64,000 nucleotides of DNA. Origin: Alkalihalobacillus pseudalcaliphilus. GTDB taxonomy: Bacteria > Bacillota > Bacilli > Bacillales > Bacillaceae_D. The notes under the pieces were generated by a model. The model did no database searches and was not told where the DNA came from. It worked only from the letters and a program-made list of their open reading frames with translations. A program made the translations under genes and the position numbers. The stretch covers positions 1 to 64,000 of the forward strand of contig NZ_JAQQWS010000006.1 in the NCBI RefSeq assembly GCF_028610675.1. The letters are read 5' to 3'. How positions within the stretch are numbered: position 1 is the stretch's first letter; the number at the start of each line of letters is the position of its first letter. Below are positions 34,511 to 44,690 of the stretch, in pieces.

Positions 34511-35569
34511 TTACAAGTTTATTTCTTGTTCTTCCCACTTCTTTACTTCCCGTCGAACTATAGGAGCTACTTCCTTTGCATAAAGTTCAATAGCTCTCAT
34601 AACATCTTCATGTGGCATCGATCCTACAGGAACATGTAACATAAAACGAGTAATCCCCACATTTTTACGAAGATGGATAATCTTATAAGCGACAGTCTCT
34701 GGATCCCCTACATATAAAGCACCTTCTAAGCTTTTAGCTGCATGAAACGTATCTTTTGTATATGGTGGCCAGCCTCTTTCCTTACCTAGCTGAGTCATGA
34801 CTTGAGCGGTTGGTGGATAAAATTTCTCCACAGCGATTTCATTTGTTTCTGCAACAAAGCCATGTGAATGAGAAGCTACCGCAAGCTTTGAAGCATCATG
34901 ACCAACATGTTCAACAGCTCGCCAATATAAGTCAACTAACGGCTTGAATTGCTGTGGGCTACCTCCTATAATCGCCAGAACTAGAGGTAAACCCAAGATC
35001 CCTGCTCTAGCAACTGATTCTTGATTACCACCACTACCTATCCAGACAGGTAATTTCTCTTGTTCAGAACGAGGGTATACCCCTAGATTATTAATAGCCG
35101 CCCGATGGTTACCAGCCCAAGTTACTTTCTCGGAATCACGAATTTTTAATAGTAACTCTAACTTCTCTTCAAAGAGCTCATTATAATCTTTTAAATCATA
35201 ACCAAACAGGGGGAAGGACTCAATAAAAGATCCCCTCCCTGCCATTATTTCAGCTCTTCCATTAGATACGGCGTCTACCGTGGCAAAATCTTGATAAACA
35301 CGAACCGGATCTGCAGATGATAGAACCGTAACCGCACTTGTCAACTGTATATTTTTTGTTTTCGCGGCAGCAGCAGCTAGTATAATAGCTGGTGATGATG
35401 CCGCATAGTCTTCACGATGATGCTCCCCTACCCCAAACACATCTAAACCTAATTGATCAGCTAGTTCAATCTCTGCCACAACCTCACGAATTCTTTCCGC
35501 GTGACTCGTCGTTTTACCAGTATCCACATGTGGTGTCGTCTCAACAAAGGTACTTATTCCTAACTCCAT
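34511..35569 (-). CDS. LLM class flavin-dependent oxidoreductase
   Basis: A 352-residue luciferase-like TIM-barrel protein: MELGISTFVETTP, GEHHREDYAASSP near 48, AVTVLSSADPVRVYQDFATVD near 78 and GRGSFIESFPLFGYD. It uses FMNH2 or F420; Bacillus members use FMN. Substrate unknown. AAGGAGAG lies eight bases before ATG. Transcribed toward ectABC. Confidence 0.85.
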   Translation of the reverse strand: MELGISTFVETTPHVDTGKTTSHAERIREVVAEIELADQLGLDVFGVGEHHREDYAASSPAIILAAAAAKTKNIQLTSAVTVLSSADPVRVYQDFATVDAVSNGRAEIMAGRGSFIESFPLFGYDLKDYNELFEEKLELLLKIRDSEKVTWAGNHRAAINNLGVYPRSEQEKLPVWIGSGGNQESVARAGILGLPLVLAIIGGSPQQFKPLVDLYWRAVEHVGHDASKLAVASHSHGFVAETNEIAVEKFYPPTAQVMTQLGKERGWPPYTKDTFHAAKSLEGALYVGDPETVAYKIIHLRKNVGITRFMLHVPVGSMPHEDVMRAIELYAKEVAPIVRREVKKWEEQEINL

Positions 35570-35653
35570 CTATAACTCTCCTTCACTTACTTTTTTATCG
35601 TAACTAATCTTAATTAAACAACAGAAGCCCTCAAGATACAAGGATAGTGCCTT

Positions 35654-36077
35654 TTGTATGAAAGTGTACGAAAAGCGATATGCGTAGCTTTGCTCGTCGC
35701 TACCGAAAATCATACTCCGAGGCAATCACGTAGTGCAGAGTTAGTCGGTGCAGCCAGCGGCTCTCAGCTCTGCCACTGCGTCACACGAGAGTCTCGGCAT
35801 CACTCGTCCGCTGAATTACGAGAAAATCTTTCGTTCATAATATCATTTATTATATAAAACCCACATGGCGAAGCCCGATTTCACTTCGCCACCAACAAAG
35901 ATAAAAGTAGTGGTGACTGTTCAAACTGTTGGCACGTTTACAACTCGATCACTATCAGGAGTCGGCCTGAACAAACACAGGGAGCACTGTCCTACTAAGG
36001 TCATTGATCGCGAGATCGATGACGAGCAAACTTCACGGCACAAACTATCGCCCATAAATAACTTTTATACAAAAAAA
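35654..36077 (+). repeat. Composite intergenic repeat (module R3 then R1)
   Basis: 35654-35722 carries an end motif (TTTTGTATGAAAGT) and module R3 (CTCGTCGCTACCGAAAATCA), shared with 49441-49507. 35857-36077 is a full R1 element: left end TATATAAAACCCACATGGCG, palindrome GGCGAAG...CTTCGCC, CCACCAACAAA, right module CTTCACGGCACAAACTATCG and end motif TAACTTTTATACAAAA. No gene is supported here; the open frames it contains change between copies. Confidence 0.7.
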
Positions 36078-36133
36078 CACGATATAAGAAGCTGAATGGC
36101 TCCCTATACCGTATTCTTATCCAAACTCCACGT

Positions 36134-36430
36134 TCAATGCAATACCATTTGCTTAAACTCCAAATCATCCTTATTAAATCCAACACTTTGTAAAAACTCA
36201 ATCATTTCCTTAAAATTACTCACAGGATATTGAGTATGGCATAATCTCTCGACATTATCTAAACCAGCTAAAAACCTCTGATTTTCCCACAAGTCTTCAC
36301 GAATACTTTTTAAAATATGAATGACTTCTTCATCCTTGGCAAATGTTACATAACCATCTCTTTTATTAAAATAAATAATTAGAGGCACATCTGTTTGAGG
36401 GTGTACGGCATGAGCCTTATACAAATTCAT
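36134..36430 (-). CDS. Hypothetical protein
   Basis: About 98 residues, starting MNLYKAHAVHPQTDVPLIIY. The start is set at ATG 36430 because AGAGGTG lies about nine bases upstream; an ATG eight codons earlier lacks a ribosome binding site. Soluble, mixed alpha/beta composition (FNKRDGYVTFAKDEEVIHILKS). I do not recognise the family. It lies alone between a repeat element and a divergent reductase. Confidence 0.5.
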   Translation of the reverse strand: MNLYKAHAVHPQTDVPLIIYFNKRDGYVTFAKDEEVIHILKSIREDLWENQRFLAGLDNVERLCHTQYPVSNFKEMIEFLQSVGFNKDDLEFKQMVLH

Positions 36431-36584
36431 AGGTACCAACACCTCTACTTCCATATAATTATAATATATATAAACTATATTACTTTTTTTCTTGAGAGAA
36501 TCAAGCTTTACTTCACAAAAATAATTTGCCAAACTCTCCTTAGAAAGCTATGATAAAAAGAGTGAAAAGGAGTGAAACATAGAG

Positions 36585-37340
36585 ATGAACTATGCGATTA
36601 TTACTGGAGGTTCTAAAGGGCTTGGTTCCGCTATTGTCAAAGAGTTACTTCAAGAACCAGTACATATTTTTTCAGTAGCACGATCACATAATGAAGAAAT
36701 AGCTTTAACTACTGAAGCAAATGATACAACCTTTGAAAATATCTCATTTGATTTAAGTGACATTAACAGCATTCCCGAAGTTGTTTCAAGCATTTTTCAA
36801 AAGATTAACCTTGAAAGAGCTCATCGTATTTTTTTAATAAACAATGCGGGTGTGATATCACCCATCAAACCGTTACAAAATGCTGAAGCTACCGATATTT
36901 CAACAAACATCTCCATTAACTTAACGGCTCCATTAATTTTCAGCTCTTGTTTTATCAAGCATACTGAAAAATATAAACTAGACAAAAGAATAATAAATAT
37001 TAGTTCGGGTGCCTCTCGCTCACCAATTTCTGGTTGGAGTAGCTATGGTAGTGCAAAAGCGGGTGTGAATTTATTTAGCCAAACTGTAGCTATTGAACAA
37101 AAACAACAACCTTTTCCGGTTCAAGTTTGTGCCTTTGCCCCAGGCATAATCGACACAGGTATGCAGGAGCAAATACGTTCAACCGATAAAACGGATTTCA
37201 GCGAATTAGCTCGTTTTCAGGCATACAAAGCAGAGGGTCATTTGATGTCAGCTGAAAAAGTAGCGAAAGTGATTCGTGAGCTTTTATTCTCTGACCAATT
37301 CCCGAACGGTGAAGTTGTTAGCATTCAACAATACACATAA
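36585..37340 (+). CDS. (S)-benzoin-forming benzil reductase-like SDR (YueD family)
   Basis: A 251-residue SDR: IITGGSKGLGSAI at residues 5-17, LINNAGVISPIKPLQNAE near 85 and the catalytic set NISSGASRSPISGWSSYGSAKAG. The order and wording match B. subtilis YueD and B. cereus benzil reductase, members of the sepiapterin-reductase-like group using NADPH. Physiological substrate unknown. AAAAGGAG lies upstream of ATG. Confidence 0.8.
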   Translation: MNYAIITGGSKGLGSAIVKELLQEPVHIFSVARSHNEEIALTTEANDTTFENISFDLSDINSIPEVVSSIFQKINLERAHRIFLINNAGVISPIKPLQNAEATDISTNISINLTAPLIFSSCFIKHTEKYKLDKRIINISSGASRSPISGWSSYGSAKAGVNLFSQTVAIEQKQQPFPVQVCAFAPGIIDTGMQEQIRSTDKTDFSELARFQAYKAEGHLMSAEKVAKVIRELLFSDQFPNGEVVSIQQYT

Positions 37341-37347
37341 TAACGTT

Positions 37348-37381
37348 AAAGCTGTCTCTCAATTATGAGGCAGCTTTCTTA
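37348..37381. terminator. Bidirectional terminator
   Basis: AAAGCTG and CAGCTTT with inner CTC/GAG form a stem between convergent genes; it overlaps the stop codon of the hydrolase gene. Confidence 0.75.
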
Positions 37382-38311
37382 TTTGATCGTAAAGAACCGT
37401 TCAATTTGTTTAAAAATTTGATTTTGAACGATTTGAACCTCATTTAATAAATGGTGTCCGGCCCCCTTCACAAGATGAATTTCATTATTCGGTACACTTT
37501 TTTCTAAGTAAGATAAGTTATATTTCCAATCAACCGTTTTATCTCGGTCACCTTGCAAAATTAGAACATCAGAACTACAAGTTTGACCTTTACTAATTCG
37601 CTTAAACCACGTTAACTTTGCTCCGATCCACTTCATTGGTAAAACCCTTGCTTGGAGCGGATCCGATTTAATAAATTCTAAAAAAGCTTGTTCATTTGAG
37701 TTAGCCCGGAATACTCTAGGTAATTGACGGATAAATGGTTTTGCAACCCAAAACAGGCATTTTGAAACTCTAAATGATGCTGCTCTTATTAAAGGTGCAA
37801 TCAAAACAACTCGCTTAAACATATTTTGATGGTTTAATAAGTAAGAAAAACTAATGGCTGCCCCTGTACTATGAGCTACTAAATACAGTGGCTGTGCTAT
37901 GTTATCCTTAACCAAGTGAATCACATCATCTAACACCTCGACATAATCCTCGAAGTCTTGAATCGAAGCTTTTTCACCTGTTGACAAACCATGACCTGGT
38001 AAATCAAATCCAATAACTTGATAATTCTGTTCAATCAAATAATGAATAAAGCGACTTAAACAGCCGACATGATCGAGATAGCCATGCATGAGAAATACTG
38101 TCCCTTTTGGATTACTTTTACTAAACGATTGGACAAATATCTTCTCTTTACTGGAGTGAATATAACCATGACAATATTTTATGTTCTTATGAGGTAAATG
38201 ATAAAATTGCAAATAATGTTGGACTGCTTCTGAATAACTAGTATTTATAAAGGAAAAATCCCTTTGTTCATCTTTTATTTGTTCAAATGCAACACTTGTC
38301 CCTTCTCTCAA
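37379..38311 (-). CDS. Alpha/beta hydrolase (lysophospholipase-like)
   Basis: A 310-residue serine hydrolase: oxyanion region MHGYLDHVG near residue 77, nucleophile AHSTG near 145, acid in LQGDRDKTVDW and His in GAGHHLLNE. It belongs to the monoglyceride lipase/lysophospholipase group (Hydrolase_4). No signal peptide. A TTG at 38311 has AGGAG eight bases upstream and is chosen over a GTG three codons earlier that overlaps it. Substrate unknown. Confidence 0.78.
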   Translation of the reverse strand: MREGTSVAFEQIKDEQRDFSFINTSYSEAVQHYLQFYHLPHKNIKYCHGYIHSSKEKIFVQSFSKSNPKGTVFLMHGYLDHVGCLSRFIHYLIEQNYQVIGFDLPGHGLSTGEKASIQDFEDYVEVLDDVIHLVKDNIAQPLYLVAHSTGAAISFSYLLNHQNMFKRVVLIAPLIRAASFRVSKCLFWVAKPFIRQLPRVFRANSNEQAFLEFIKSDPLQARVLPMKWIGAKLTWFKRISKGQTCSSDVLILQGDRDKTVDWKYNLSYLEKSVPNNEIHLVKGAGHHLLNEVQIVQNQIFKQIERFFTIK

Positions 38312-38558
38312 ATTTACCACTCCTACCGTCCTTTTTTCTATATGCTACTGTTTGTATTCCCACTTCCCGACCTTTTTAACTATAAAAAAGAAAGTTTACA
38401 TAATTTATTTTTGAAAAATAAAAAAAAGAGTACGCTATTCGTAGCACTACTCATTTCACTTAGAAAAATCTGTGTAATTCCTATATAAAATAGGTGGATT
38501 AGCTTTTCCACATGTACAATACTTTAAAAGTTATATAAGATTCCTATCATCTCTCCAG

Positions 38559-38590
38559 ACAAAAAGCTAGGGTCTCCCCCTAGCTTTTTG
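38559..38590 (-). terminator. Terminator after the ALDH/DUF779 operon
   Basis: AAAAAGCTAGG and CCTAGCTTTTT (38561-38589) around a short loop, just past the DUF779 stop. Confidence 0.85.
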
Positions 38591-38592
38591 AT

Positions 38593-38958
38593 TCACATGG
38601 TTTGGTTTAACTGAGCTTGCTCATCTTTTGTAAACACTTTCGACCTTGTTAAAAATCTCTTGCCCTCTGGTCCTTCAAGGGAAAACATCCCACCACGACC
38701 TGGTACAACATCAATGATAATCTGTGTGTGCTTCCAATATTCATATTGAACTTTACTCATATAAAACGGTGTTTCCCCAATCTCGCCTAAACATATATCG
38801 CTGTCTCCAACTAGAAATTCACCTTGGGCATAACACATCGGTGAGCTTCCATCACAGCAACCGCCAGATTGGTGGAACATAAGCGGACCATGTTTCTCCT
38901 TTAATTCTTCAATTAACTCAATCGCTTCAGGTGTTGCGGTTACTCTTTTCACAGTCAT
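38593..38958 (-). CDS. DUF779 protein, aldehyde dehydrogenase partner
   Basis: A 121-residue protein with HQSGGCCDGSSPMC (clustered Cys) and DVVPGRGGMFSLEGPEGKRFL, matching DUF779, which is habitually encoded next to acetaldehyde dehydrogenases in bacteria. The Cys cluster could bind metal (inference). Its gene starts 33 bp after the aldehyde dehydrogenase stop, with AAGGAGG upstream. Confidence 0.88.
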   Translation of the reverse strand: MTVKRVTATPEAIELIEELKEKHGPLMFHQSGGCCDGSSPMCYAQGEFLVGDSDICLGEIGETPFYMSKVQYEYWKHTQIIIDVVPGRGGMFSLEGPEGKRFLTRSKVFTKDEQAQLNQTM

Positions 38959-38991
38959 GAGTAGCCTCCTTTAGGGCGAAAAAACGGTTGA

Positions 38992-40509
38992 TTAAAATAA
39001 TCCAGCTGGACTCGTACCATAACTGACGAGTAAATTCTTTGTTTGTTGATAATGTTCGAGCATCATTTTGTGATTCTCACGGCCAATTCCAGAATTCTTA
39101 TATCCGCCAAATGCAGCATGTGCCGGATAGGCGTGATAACAATTCGTCCAGACACGGCCAGCCTCAATTTGACGACCGAACCGGTAGGCTTTATTAATAT
39201 TACGTGTCCACACACCTGCACCTAAACCATATAAAGTATCGTTAGCAATAGCTAGCGCTTCCTCTTCATCTTTATAAGTTGTTACAGATACAACTGGACC
39301 AAATATTTCCTCTTGGAAAATTCTCATTTTATTATTTCCCTTAAATACGGTTGGTTGAATATAATAACCATTTTCAAGTCCTTCTATTGCATTTCTACCA
39401 CCGCCAACAAGCATTTCTGCTCCTTCTTGCTGACCGATATCAATATAGGATAGGATTTTTTCCATTTGCTCCGTTGATGCTTGAGCACCCATCATCACAG
39501 ACGTATCCAGCGGATTTCCAACTTTTATTTCCTTTACTCTTTTTAAGGCTCGGTCCATAAACACGTCATAAATATCTTCATGAATTAAAGCTCTTGAAGG
39601 ACACGTACATACTTCCCCTTGATTGAGTGCAAATAAAACAAATCCTTCAACTGCTTTATCTAAAAAATCATCATCCTCGTCCATAATATCTTTAAAGAAA
39701 ATATTAGGTGACTTACCGCCAAGCTCAAGAGTAACTGGAATAATATTTTGTGAAGCATATTGCATAATTAAGCGGCCTGTTGTTGTCTCGCCTGTGAAGG
39801 CAATTTTAGCTATTCTTGGATTAGAGGCAAGTGGCTTACCAGCTTCAACCCCAAAACCATTCACCACATTAATGACACCATTTGGCAATAGATCTTCAAT
39901 GAGCTCAAGTAAAACCATAATAGATGCTGGTGTTTGCTCTGCTGGCTTTAAAACGACGCAGTTACCAGCAGCGAGTGCTGGGGCGAGCTTCCAAGTCGCC
40001 ATAAGCAAAGGAAAGTTCCAAGGAATAATTTGTCCGACAACACCAAGTGGCTCATGAAAATGATAAGCGACTGTATCATCATCAATTTGACTGAGCGATC
40101 CTTCTTGAGCACGTATTGTCGCAGCAAAATAACGGAAATGATCCACCATTAATGGTACGTCTGCTGCTAAGGTTTCACGTACAGCTTTTCCATTATCCCA
40201 CGTTTCTGCAACGGCTAACATCTCTTTATTTTCTTCTATTCTATCAGCAATTTTGTTCAGGAGATTCGCTCTTTCTGTAGGGGAGGTTTTACCCCAGGTC
40301 TCTTTAGCTGCATGAGCGGCATCTAAAGCAAGTTCGATATCCTCCGCTGTTGACCTAGCAATTTCACAAAACACTTCGCCTGTTACGGGTGTCACATTTT
40401 CAAAGTACTGTCCTTTCACTGGTGCAACCCACTCACCATTAATAAAGTTGTCATACTTTGGTTTAAAAGATACTTTTGAACCGTCTTGATTTGGATTTGC
40501 ATAAATCAT
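38992..40509 (-). CDS. NAD-dependent aldehyde dehydrogenase (acetaldehyde type)
   Basis: A 505-residue ALDH: IPWNFPLLMATWKLAPALAAG near 164, FTGETTTG near 239, catalytic Glu in LELGGKSPN near 263 and catalytic Cys in NQGEVCTCPSR near 301. It has the extended C-terminus of the ExaC/AldB acetaldehyde group. It oxidises aldehydes to acids in the cytoplasm. The DUF779 gene follows in the same operon. GGAGGAATG overlaps the start region. Confidence 0.9.
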   Translation of the reverse strand: MIYANPNQDGSKVSFKPKYDNFINGEWVAPVKGQYFENVTPVTGEVFCEIARSTAEDIELALDAAHAAKETWGKTSPTERANLLNKIADRIEENKEMLAVAETWDNGKAVRETLAADVPLMVDHFRYFAATIRAQEGSLSQIDDDTVAYHFHEPLGVVGQIIPWNFPLLMATWKLAPALAAGNCVVLKPAEQTPASIMVLLELIEDLLPNGVINVVNGFGVEAGKPLASNPRIAKIAFTGETTTGRLIMQYASQNIIPVTLELGGKSPNIFFKDIMDEDDDFLDKAVEGFVLFALNQGEVCTCPSRALIHEDIYDVFMDRALKRVKEIKVGNPLDTSVMMGAQASTEQMEKILSYIDIGQQEGAEMLVGGGRNAIEGLENGYYIQPTVFKGNNKMRIFQEEIFGPVVSVTTYKDEEEALAIANDTLYGLGAGVWTRNINKAYRFGRQIEAGRVWTNCYHAYPAHAAFGGYKNSGIGRENHKMMLEHYQQTKNLLVSYGTSPAGLF

Positions 40510-41049
40510 CTACTCATTCCTCCAATTCAATAATTTAGACTACTTGTGCTACCTATGCTTCAAGCTCGCTATTCGGTTCACCACTACTACTTAGCAATGG
40601 CTTAGACTAGGGATTAACTCTAGGAAACTAGATTAAGTAAGCGTTTTCATAGAGTGTTCCCTTTGAGTTTATCGTCTATTTTTTGAATAGTCAATTAAAA
40701 CAGTTTAAATCGAAAAACTTAAACTAATTCTCCTGCTTGGTGAATAGAATTTTTACCAAAAATGATTTCCAGTGTCACAAAATTTGTTATGTCCATACGT
40801 CACCTATCTTTTTACATTCACTGCTAATCATGCAACTATTTTAACAATGGTTTACTCTTTTTGTCACAGAACATTGATTAAGAATACCCAGAAAAACCAA
40901 CAAAACAACTAGGTTTTCTATTCGCATTTTCAGCAAAAAGACCTAAAATATGTCATGATTTTTAGTTCTTTTTCATTTAGATGTATCGTTTTAATTTCGA
41001 CATTCTCACATATTATAAAAGAAACATACCATATTTTTACGAATAATCG

Positions 41050-41078
41050 TTGACTTATTTGAAATGATTGATTATTAT
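41050..41078 (+). promoter_or_regulatory. Sigma-A promoter for the peptide transporter operon
   Basis: TTGACT (41050-41055), a 17-base spacer and TATTAT (41073-41078), 75 bp before the first gene. The region 40510-41049 is otherwise featureless to me apart from AT-rich sequence. Confidence 0.65.
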
Positions 41079-41152
41079 CAAATTTATCGATTATAACTCA
41101 TAGTATTTTGATAGGAATTATCAAATTACTAATGATTAGGGGAGGAATTGAT

Positions 41153-42895
41153 GTGCAATTGAAAAAGATTTCCATTTTTTTGTTGGTTTTAATACTAAGT
41201 ATCGCTGTTTTAATCGGCTGCAATAACGATACCGAAGAAACAACAGCACCGTCTAACACAGAACCCGTAGCGACTGGCGAGGACTCTGTGTCCGATGAGA
41301 TTGCAGATACGGTCATCCCAGCTGAAAATCCTGCAGCTTCACCAGCATTAGCAATTAATCGTGGTGGAACGGTAGTCGTTGGTTTACAAGAACCCGGCGG
41401 AGTTTTTACACCTTATTTTAATACGAGTGGTTATGATGGAAATGTCCAATCCGTTATGTTCCCTCCTTTAGTAGAGATCAACGAATTAGGTGAATTTATC
41501 CCAGGTCTAGCTGAGGAGTGGACGATTTCTGATGATGAGCTTACGTATACGTTCAAACTTAGAGAGCATTTGAAGTTTGATGATGGAAGTCCTTTAACAG
41601 CTGAAGATGTTGCCTTTACGCTAACACTTTTACATGATCCAAGCTATGCCGGTGGTACAGATATTACGGAAGCACGCATTGCTGGTGGACTTGAATACAA
41701 AGAAGGCGCTGCGGAGTCCATTTCAGGTATCCACATTATCGATAAGCAAACAGTTGAAATTACAACAGAAGAAGTGAATGCACGGGCATTAAGGTTATTA
41801 GGAGGCCAAGTCTTATCAAAAGCCTATTACGGGGCTAACTATGAAAAAGGTGATTTAGATTATTTAAGTGACCTACATCTCCAACCTCTAGGAGCCGGAC
41901 CTTTCCGTTTTGTTCAATATCTTCCTGGGCAAGAAATTCGCTATGAAGCCAATGAGCATTATTTCGCAGGAAAACCAGACATTGAGTTATTTATTTATAA
42001 AACAACAGAAGGAGATTCTCAGCAGTTCTTCCAAACAGGTGAATTAGATTACAGTGGCTTCGCTGCCAATGCTGATAACTTCGAACTACTTCAATCGCTT
42101 GGTTTTGCTGACATTAATTTATATACTTCTTCCGCTTATAGCTACATTACATTTAATCACGAAAACCCTATTTTTGAGGACCCTCGCGTTCGTCAAGCCT
42201 TAATACATGGATTGGATCGTCAAACGATTATTGATATTCACTTCCAAGGCTACGCCAATGTCGCGAATGTCCCTGTATCACCTGCTTCCTGGGCTTATAC
42301 TGATGAGGTTGGCCAAACAAGTTATGATTTAGAAAATGCAAAGGCGTTATTAGAGGAAGCTGGTTGGATTGCAGGATCAGATGGTATTCGTGAAAAAGAT
42401 GGCGAGAAGCTACAAATCTATTATTTCACAACAGCAGGTGGAATTGCTGATACACTCATCCCGATTGCAACGGAGAATTATAAAGAGCTTGGTGTTGATT
42501 TCCAAGTCGAGCAAATGGATTTTAACGCCTTATTATCAAGAGTTGATAACGGTGAGCATGATCTTGCTTCCTTCTCAACCCCGATGCTAACTGATCCATA
42601 TAACGGTGTCGCAAGTTTTCATTCAAAAAATACAACGTCTGTCGTAAAAGGCTATGAAAATGCTGAAATTGATGCTCTCATTGATGCGACCAATGCTACA
42701 ACCGACCAAGCAGCACGAACAGCAGCATTTAAAGAGCTCTATGAAGCCTTAGATGAGGATCCACCTGTTATTTTACTCTCTTATTCGAAGGTCTTATCTG
42801 CAAATAATGCTAGAGTTGAGGGCTTTTTGCCGAATGGCTACCGTGGGATTTCAACAAGCTTGAAGGATTTAAAAATTATGGATGTCAATGAATAA
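41153..42895 (+). CDS. ABC transporter solute-binding lipoprotein, family 5 (first copy)
   Basis: A 580-residue extracellular lipoprotein: signal peptide ending VLIGC (lipobox Cys near residue 24), then the family 5 (oligopeptide/dipeptide/nickel) fold with LAEEWTISDDELTYTFKLRE, FTLTLLHDPSY and ARALRLLGGQVLSKAYYG. GTG start 41153 after GGGGAGG; an ATG two bases earlier is out of frame. Ligand unknown, probably a peptide. Its close paralogue follows directly. Confidence 0.87.
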   Translation: MQLKKISIFLLVLILSIAVLIGCNNDTEETTAPSNTEPVATGEDSVSDEIADTVIPAENPAASPALAINRGGTVVVGLQEPGGVFTPYFNTSGYDGNVQSVMFPPLVEINELGEFIPGLAEEWTISDDELTYTFKLREHLKFDDGSPLTAEDVAFTLTLLHDPSYAGGTDITEARIAGGLEYKEGAAESISGIHIIDKQTVEITTEEVNARALRLLGGQVLSKAYYGANYEKGDLDYLSDLHLQPLGAGPFRFVQYLPGQEIRYEANEHYFAGKPDIELFIYKTTEGDSQQFFQTGELDYSGFAANADNFELLQSLGFADINLYTSSAYSYITFNHENPIFEDPRVRQALIHGLDRQTIIDIHFQGYANVANVPVSPASWAYTDEVGQTSYDLENAKALLEEAGWIAGSDGIREKDGEKLQIYYFTTAGGIADTLIPIATENYKELGVDFQVEQMDFNALLSRVDNGEHDLASFSTPMLTDPYNGVASFHSKNTTSVVKGYENAEIDALIDATNATTDQAARTAAFKELYEALDEDPPVILLSYSKVLSANNARVEGFLPNGYRGISTSLKDLKIMDVNE

Positions 42896-42939
42896 ATGAT
42901 ACGTCCACAATCAAAAATCATCTTATGTGAGGGAACCAA

Positions 42940-44679
42940 ATGAAAAAACTATTAATGATTTTAACCATAGTAGGACTTACAGTTTTAGCTGCATGCGGCA
43001 ATGATGATACAACGACAGCACCAGAAACAGATGCAAATTCTGATCAAGAACAAACCGCGCCTGCCCCTTTGTATGAACTTGTTGAAAATCAGTCCATACC
43101 AGCTAGTGATTTGTCCGCCATTCCTGCTAACGCGGTTCAGCGAGGCAATACGGTCGTCGCAACCCTCTTAGAACCTGGCGGTGTTTTTAATCCGTTCTTT
43201 TATACAAATGGATATGATGGCAATGTCACCGCCGTCATGTTCCCTCCACTCGTCGATGTTGATGAGACCGGGGAACCTTATCCACGCTTAGCTGAGGATT
43301 GGACGGTTTCTGAAGATGGGTTAACGTATACGTTCACATTACGTGAGGGATTACAGTTCGACAATGGCACACCTCTTACAACGGAGGATGTTGCTTTTAC
43401 TCTAACTTTATTACATGACCCAGCATATGCTGGCGTGACCGATATAACCGAAGCACAGGTCGTAGGCGGGCTGGATTATAAAGAAGGTAATGCGGAGTCC
43501 GTTTCTGGTATTCGTGTTATTGATGCCTTGACGATTGAGATCGATACAGAGCAAGCAAACTATCGTTCCTTACGTTTACTTGGTGGTCAAGTTTTATCAA
43601 AAGCTTATTACGGTGACCGTTATGTAAAAGGTGAGCTTGATTATATTCGTGATTATCACCTTGAACCAGTTGGGGCAGGTCCGTTTAAGTTTGACCGCTA
43701 TTTGCCAGGTCAGGAAATCCGTTATGCTGCCAATGAATTATATTATGAAGGAAAACCGGAAATTGATTTTTTCATATACAAAACATCTGAAGGAGACTCT
43801 ACTCAATTTTTTCAAACAGGTGAAGTTGATTATAGCGGCTTTCCCGCAAATCCAGATAACTTAGAATTACTTGAGCTATTAGGTTTTGCTGACATTAATG
43901 TCTACCAATCATCTGCTTATAGCTTTATTAAATTTAATCATGAAAAAGAGAAATTCCAAGATCCACGCGTGAAGCAAGCCTTCATTTACGGACTGGATCG
44001 TCAAACCATTGTTGATACAGCTTTCCAAGGTTTTGCACAAGTAGCGAACGTCCCTATCTCACCAGCTTCATGGGCATACACAGAAGATGTTGAACCTTAT
44101 GCCTACAACCCTGAAAAAGCAAAGCAGCTGCTTGAAGAGGCTGGTTGGGTTGAAGGAAATGATGGTATTCGTGAAAAAGATGGGGAAAAACTCGTTGTCT
44201 ATTATTTTGTTACACAAGGTGCTCTCTCTGAAGTGTTAATTCCAATCGCCAAGGAAAATTATGCGGAAATTGGCATTCAATTTGAGGCCGAGCAAATGGA
44301 CTATAATGCTGTTTTAGCAAGAACAGCTGATGGCGAACATGATTTAGCAAGCTTTTCTACAACCATGTTATCTGATCCATCTGATGGTGTTCGTTACTTC
44401 CAAACCAATGGTGGGGGTAGCTTCCAAAATACGAATGGTTACTCCAATGAACGGGTTGATGAACTTATTAAAGCAGGTGTTAGCACGTTTGATATCCAAG
44501 AACGAACGGAGATTTATCATGAGCTTTACGAAGAACTATCAGAAGATCCACCATACATCTTCTTATCTTATGGAAAAATCCTTGCTGGTACGAATGGGCG
44601 AGTAGAAGGCTTTAATCCAAATGGTGTCCGAGGTATTACGCCAAGTTTGCCTAACTTAAAAGTGAAAGAAATCGAATAA
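42940..44679 (+). CDS. ABC transporter solute-binding lipoprotein, family 5 (second copy)
   Basis: A 579-residue lipoprotein, MKKLLMILTIVGLTVLAAC (Cys at 19), closely similar throughout to the preceding gene (for example SKAYYGDRYVKGELDYI against SKAYYGANYEKGDLDYL). A tandem duplication that has diverged most in the linker after the lipobox and near residues 480-500. Same fold and docking permeases. A hairpin terminator or attenuator follows before the permease genes. Confidence 0.87.
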   Translation: MKKLLMILTIVGLTVLAACGNDDTTTAPETDANSDQEQTAPAPLYELVENQSIPASDLSAIPANAVQRGNTVVATLLEPGGVFNPFFYTNGYDGNVTAVMFPPLVDVDETGEPYPRLAEDWTVSEDGLTYTFTLREGLQFDNGTPLTTEDVAFTLTLLHDPAYAGVTDITEAQVVGGLDYKEGNAESVSGIRVIDALTIEIDTEQANYRSLRLLGGQVLSKAYYGDRYVKGELDYIRDYHLEPVGAGPFKFDRYLPGQEIRYAANELYYEGKPEIDFFIYKTSEGDSTQFFQTGEVDYSGFPANPDNLELLELLGFADINVYQSSAYSFIKFNHEKEKFQDPRVKQAFIYGLDRQTIVDTAFQGFAQVANVPISPASWAYTEDVEPYAYNPEKAKQLLEEAGWVEGNDGIREKDGEKLVVYYFVTQGALSEVLIPIAKENYAEIGIQFEAEQMDYNAVLARTADGEHDLASFSTTMLSDPSDGVRYFQTNGGGSFQNTNGYSNERVDELIKAGVSTFDIQERTEIYHELYEELSEDPPYIFLSYGKILAGTNGRVEGFNPNGVRGITPSLPNLKVKEIE

Positions 44680-44690
44680 AGAACTTAATG

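Noticed and set aside
35654..36095. Two plus-strand ORFs of about 70 residues
   Set aside because: They lie within repeat elements R3/R1 and are not kept open in the other copies.
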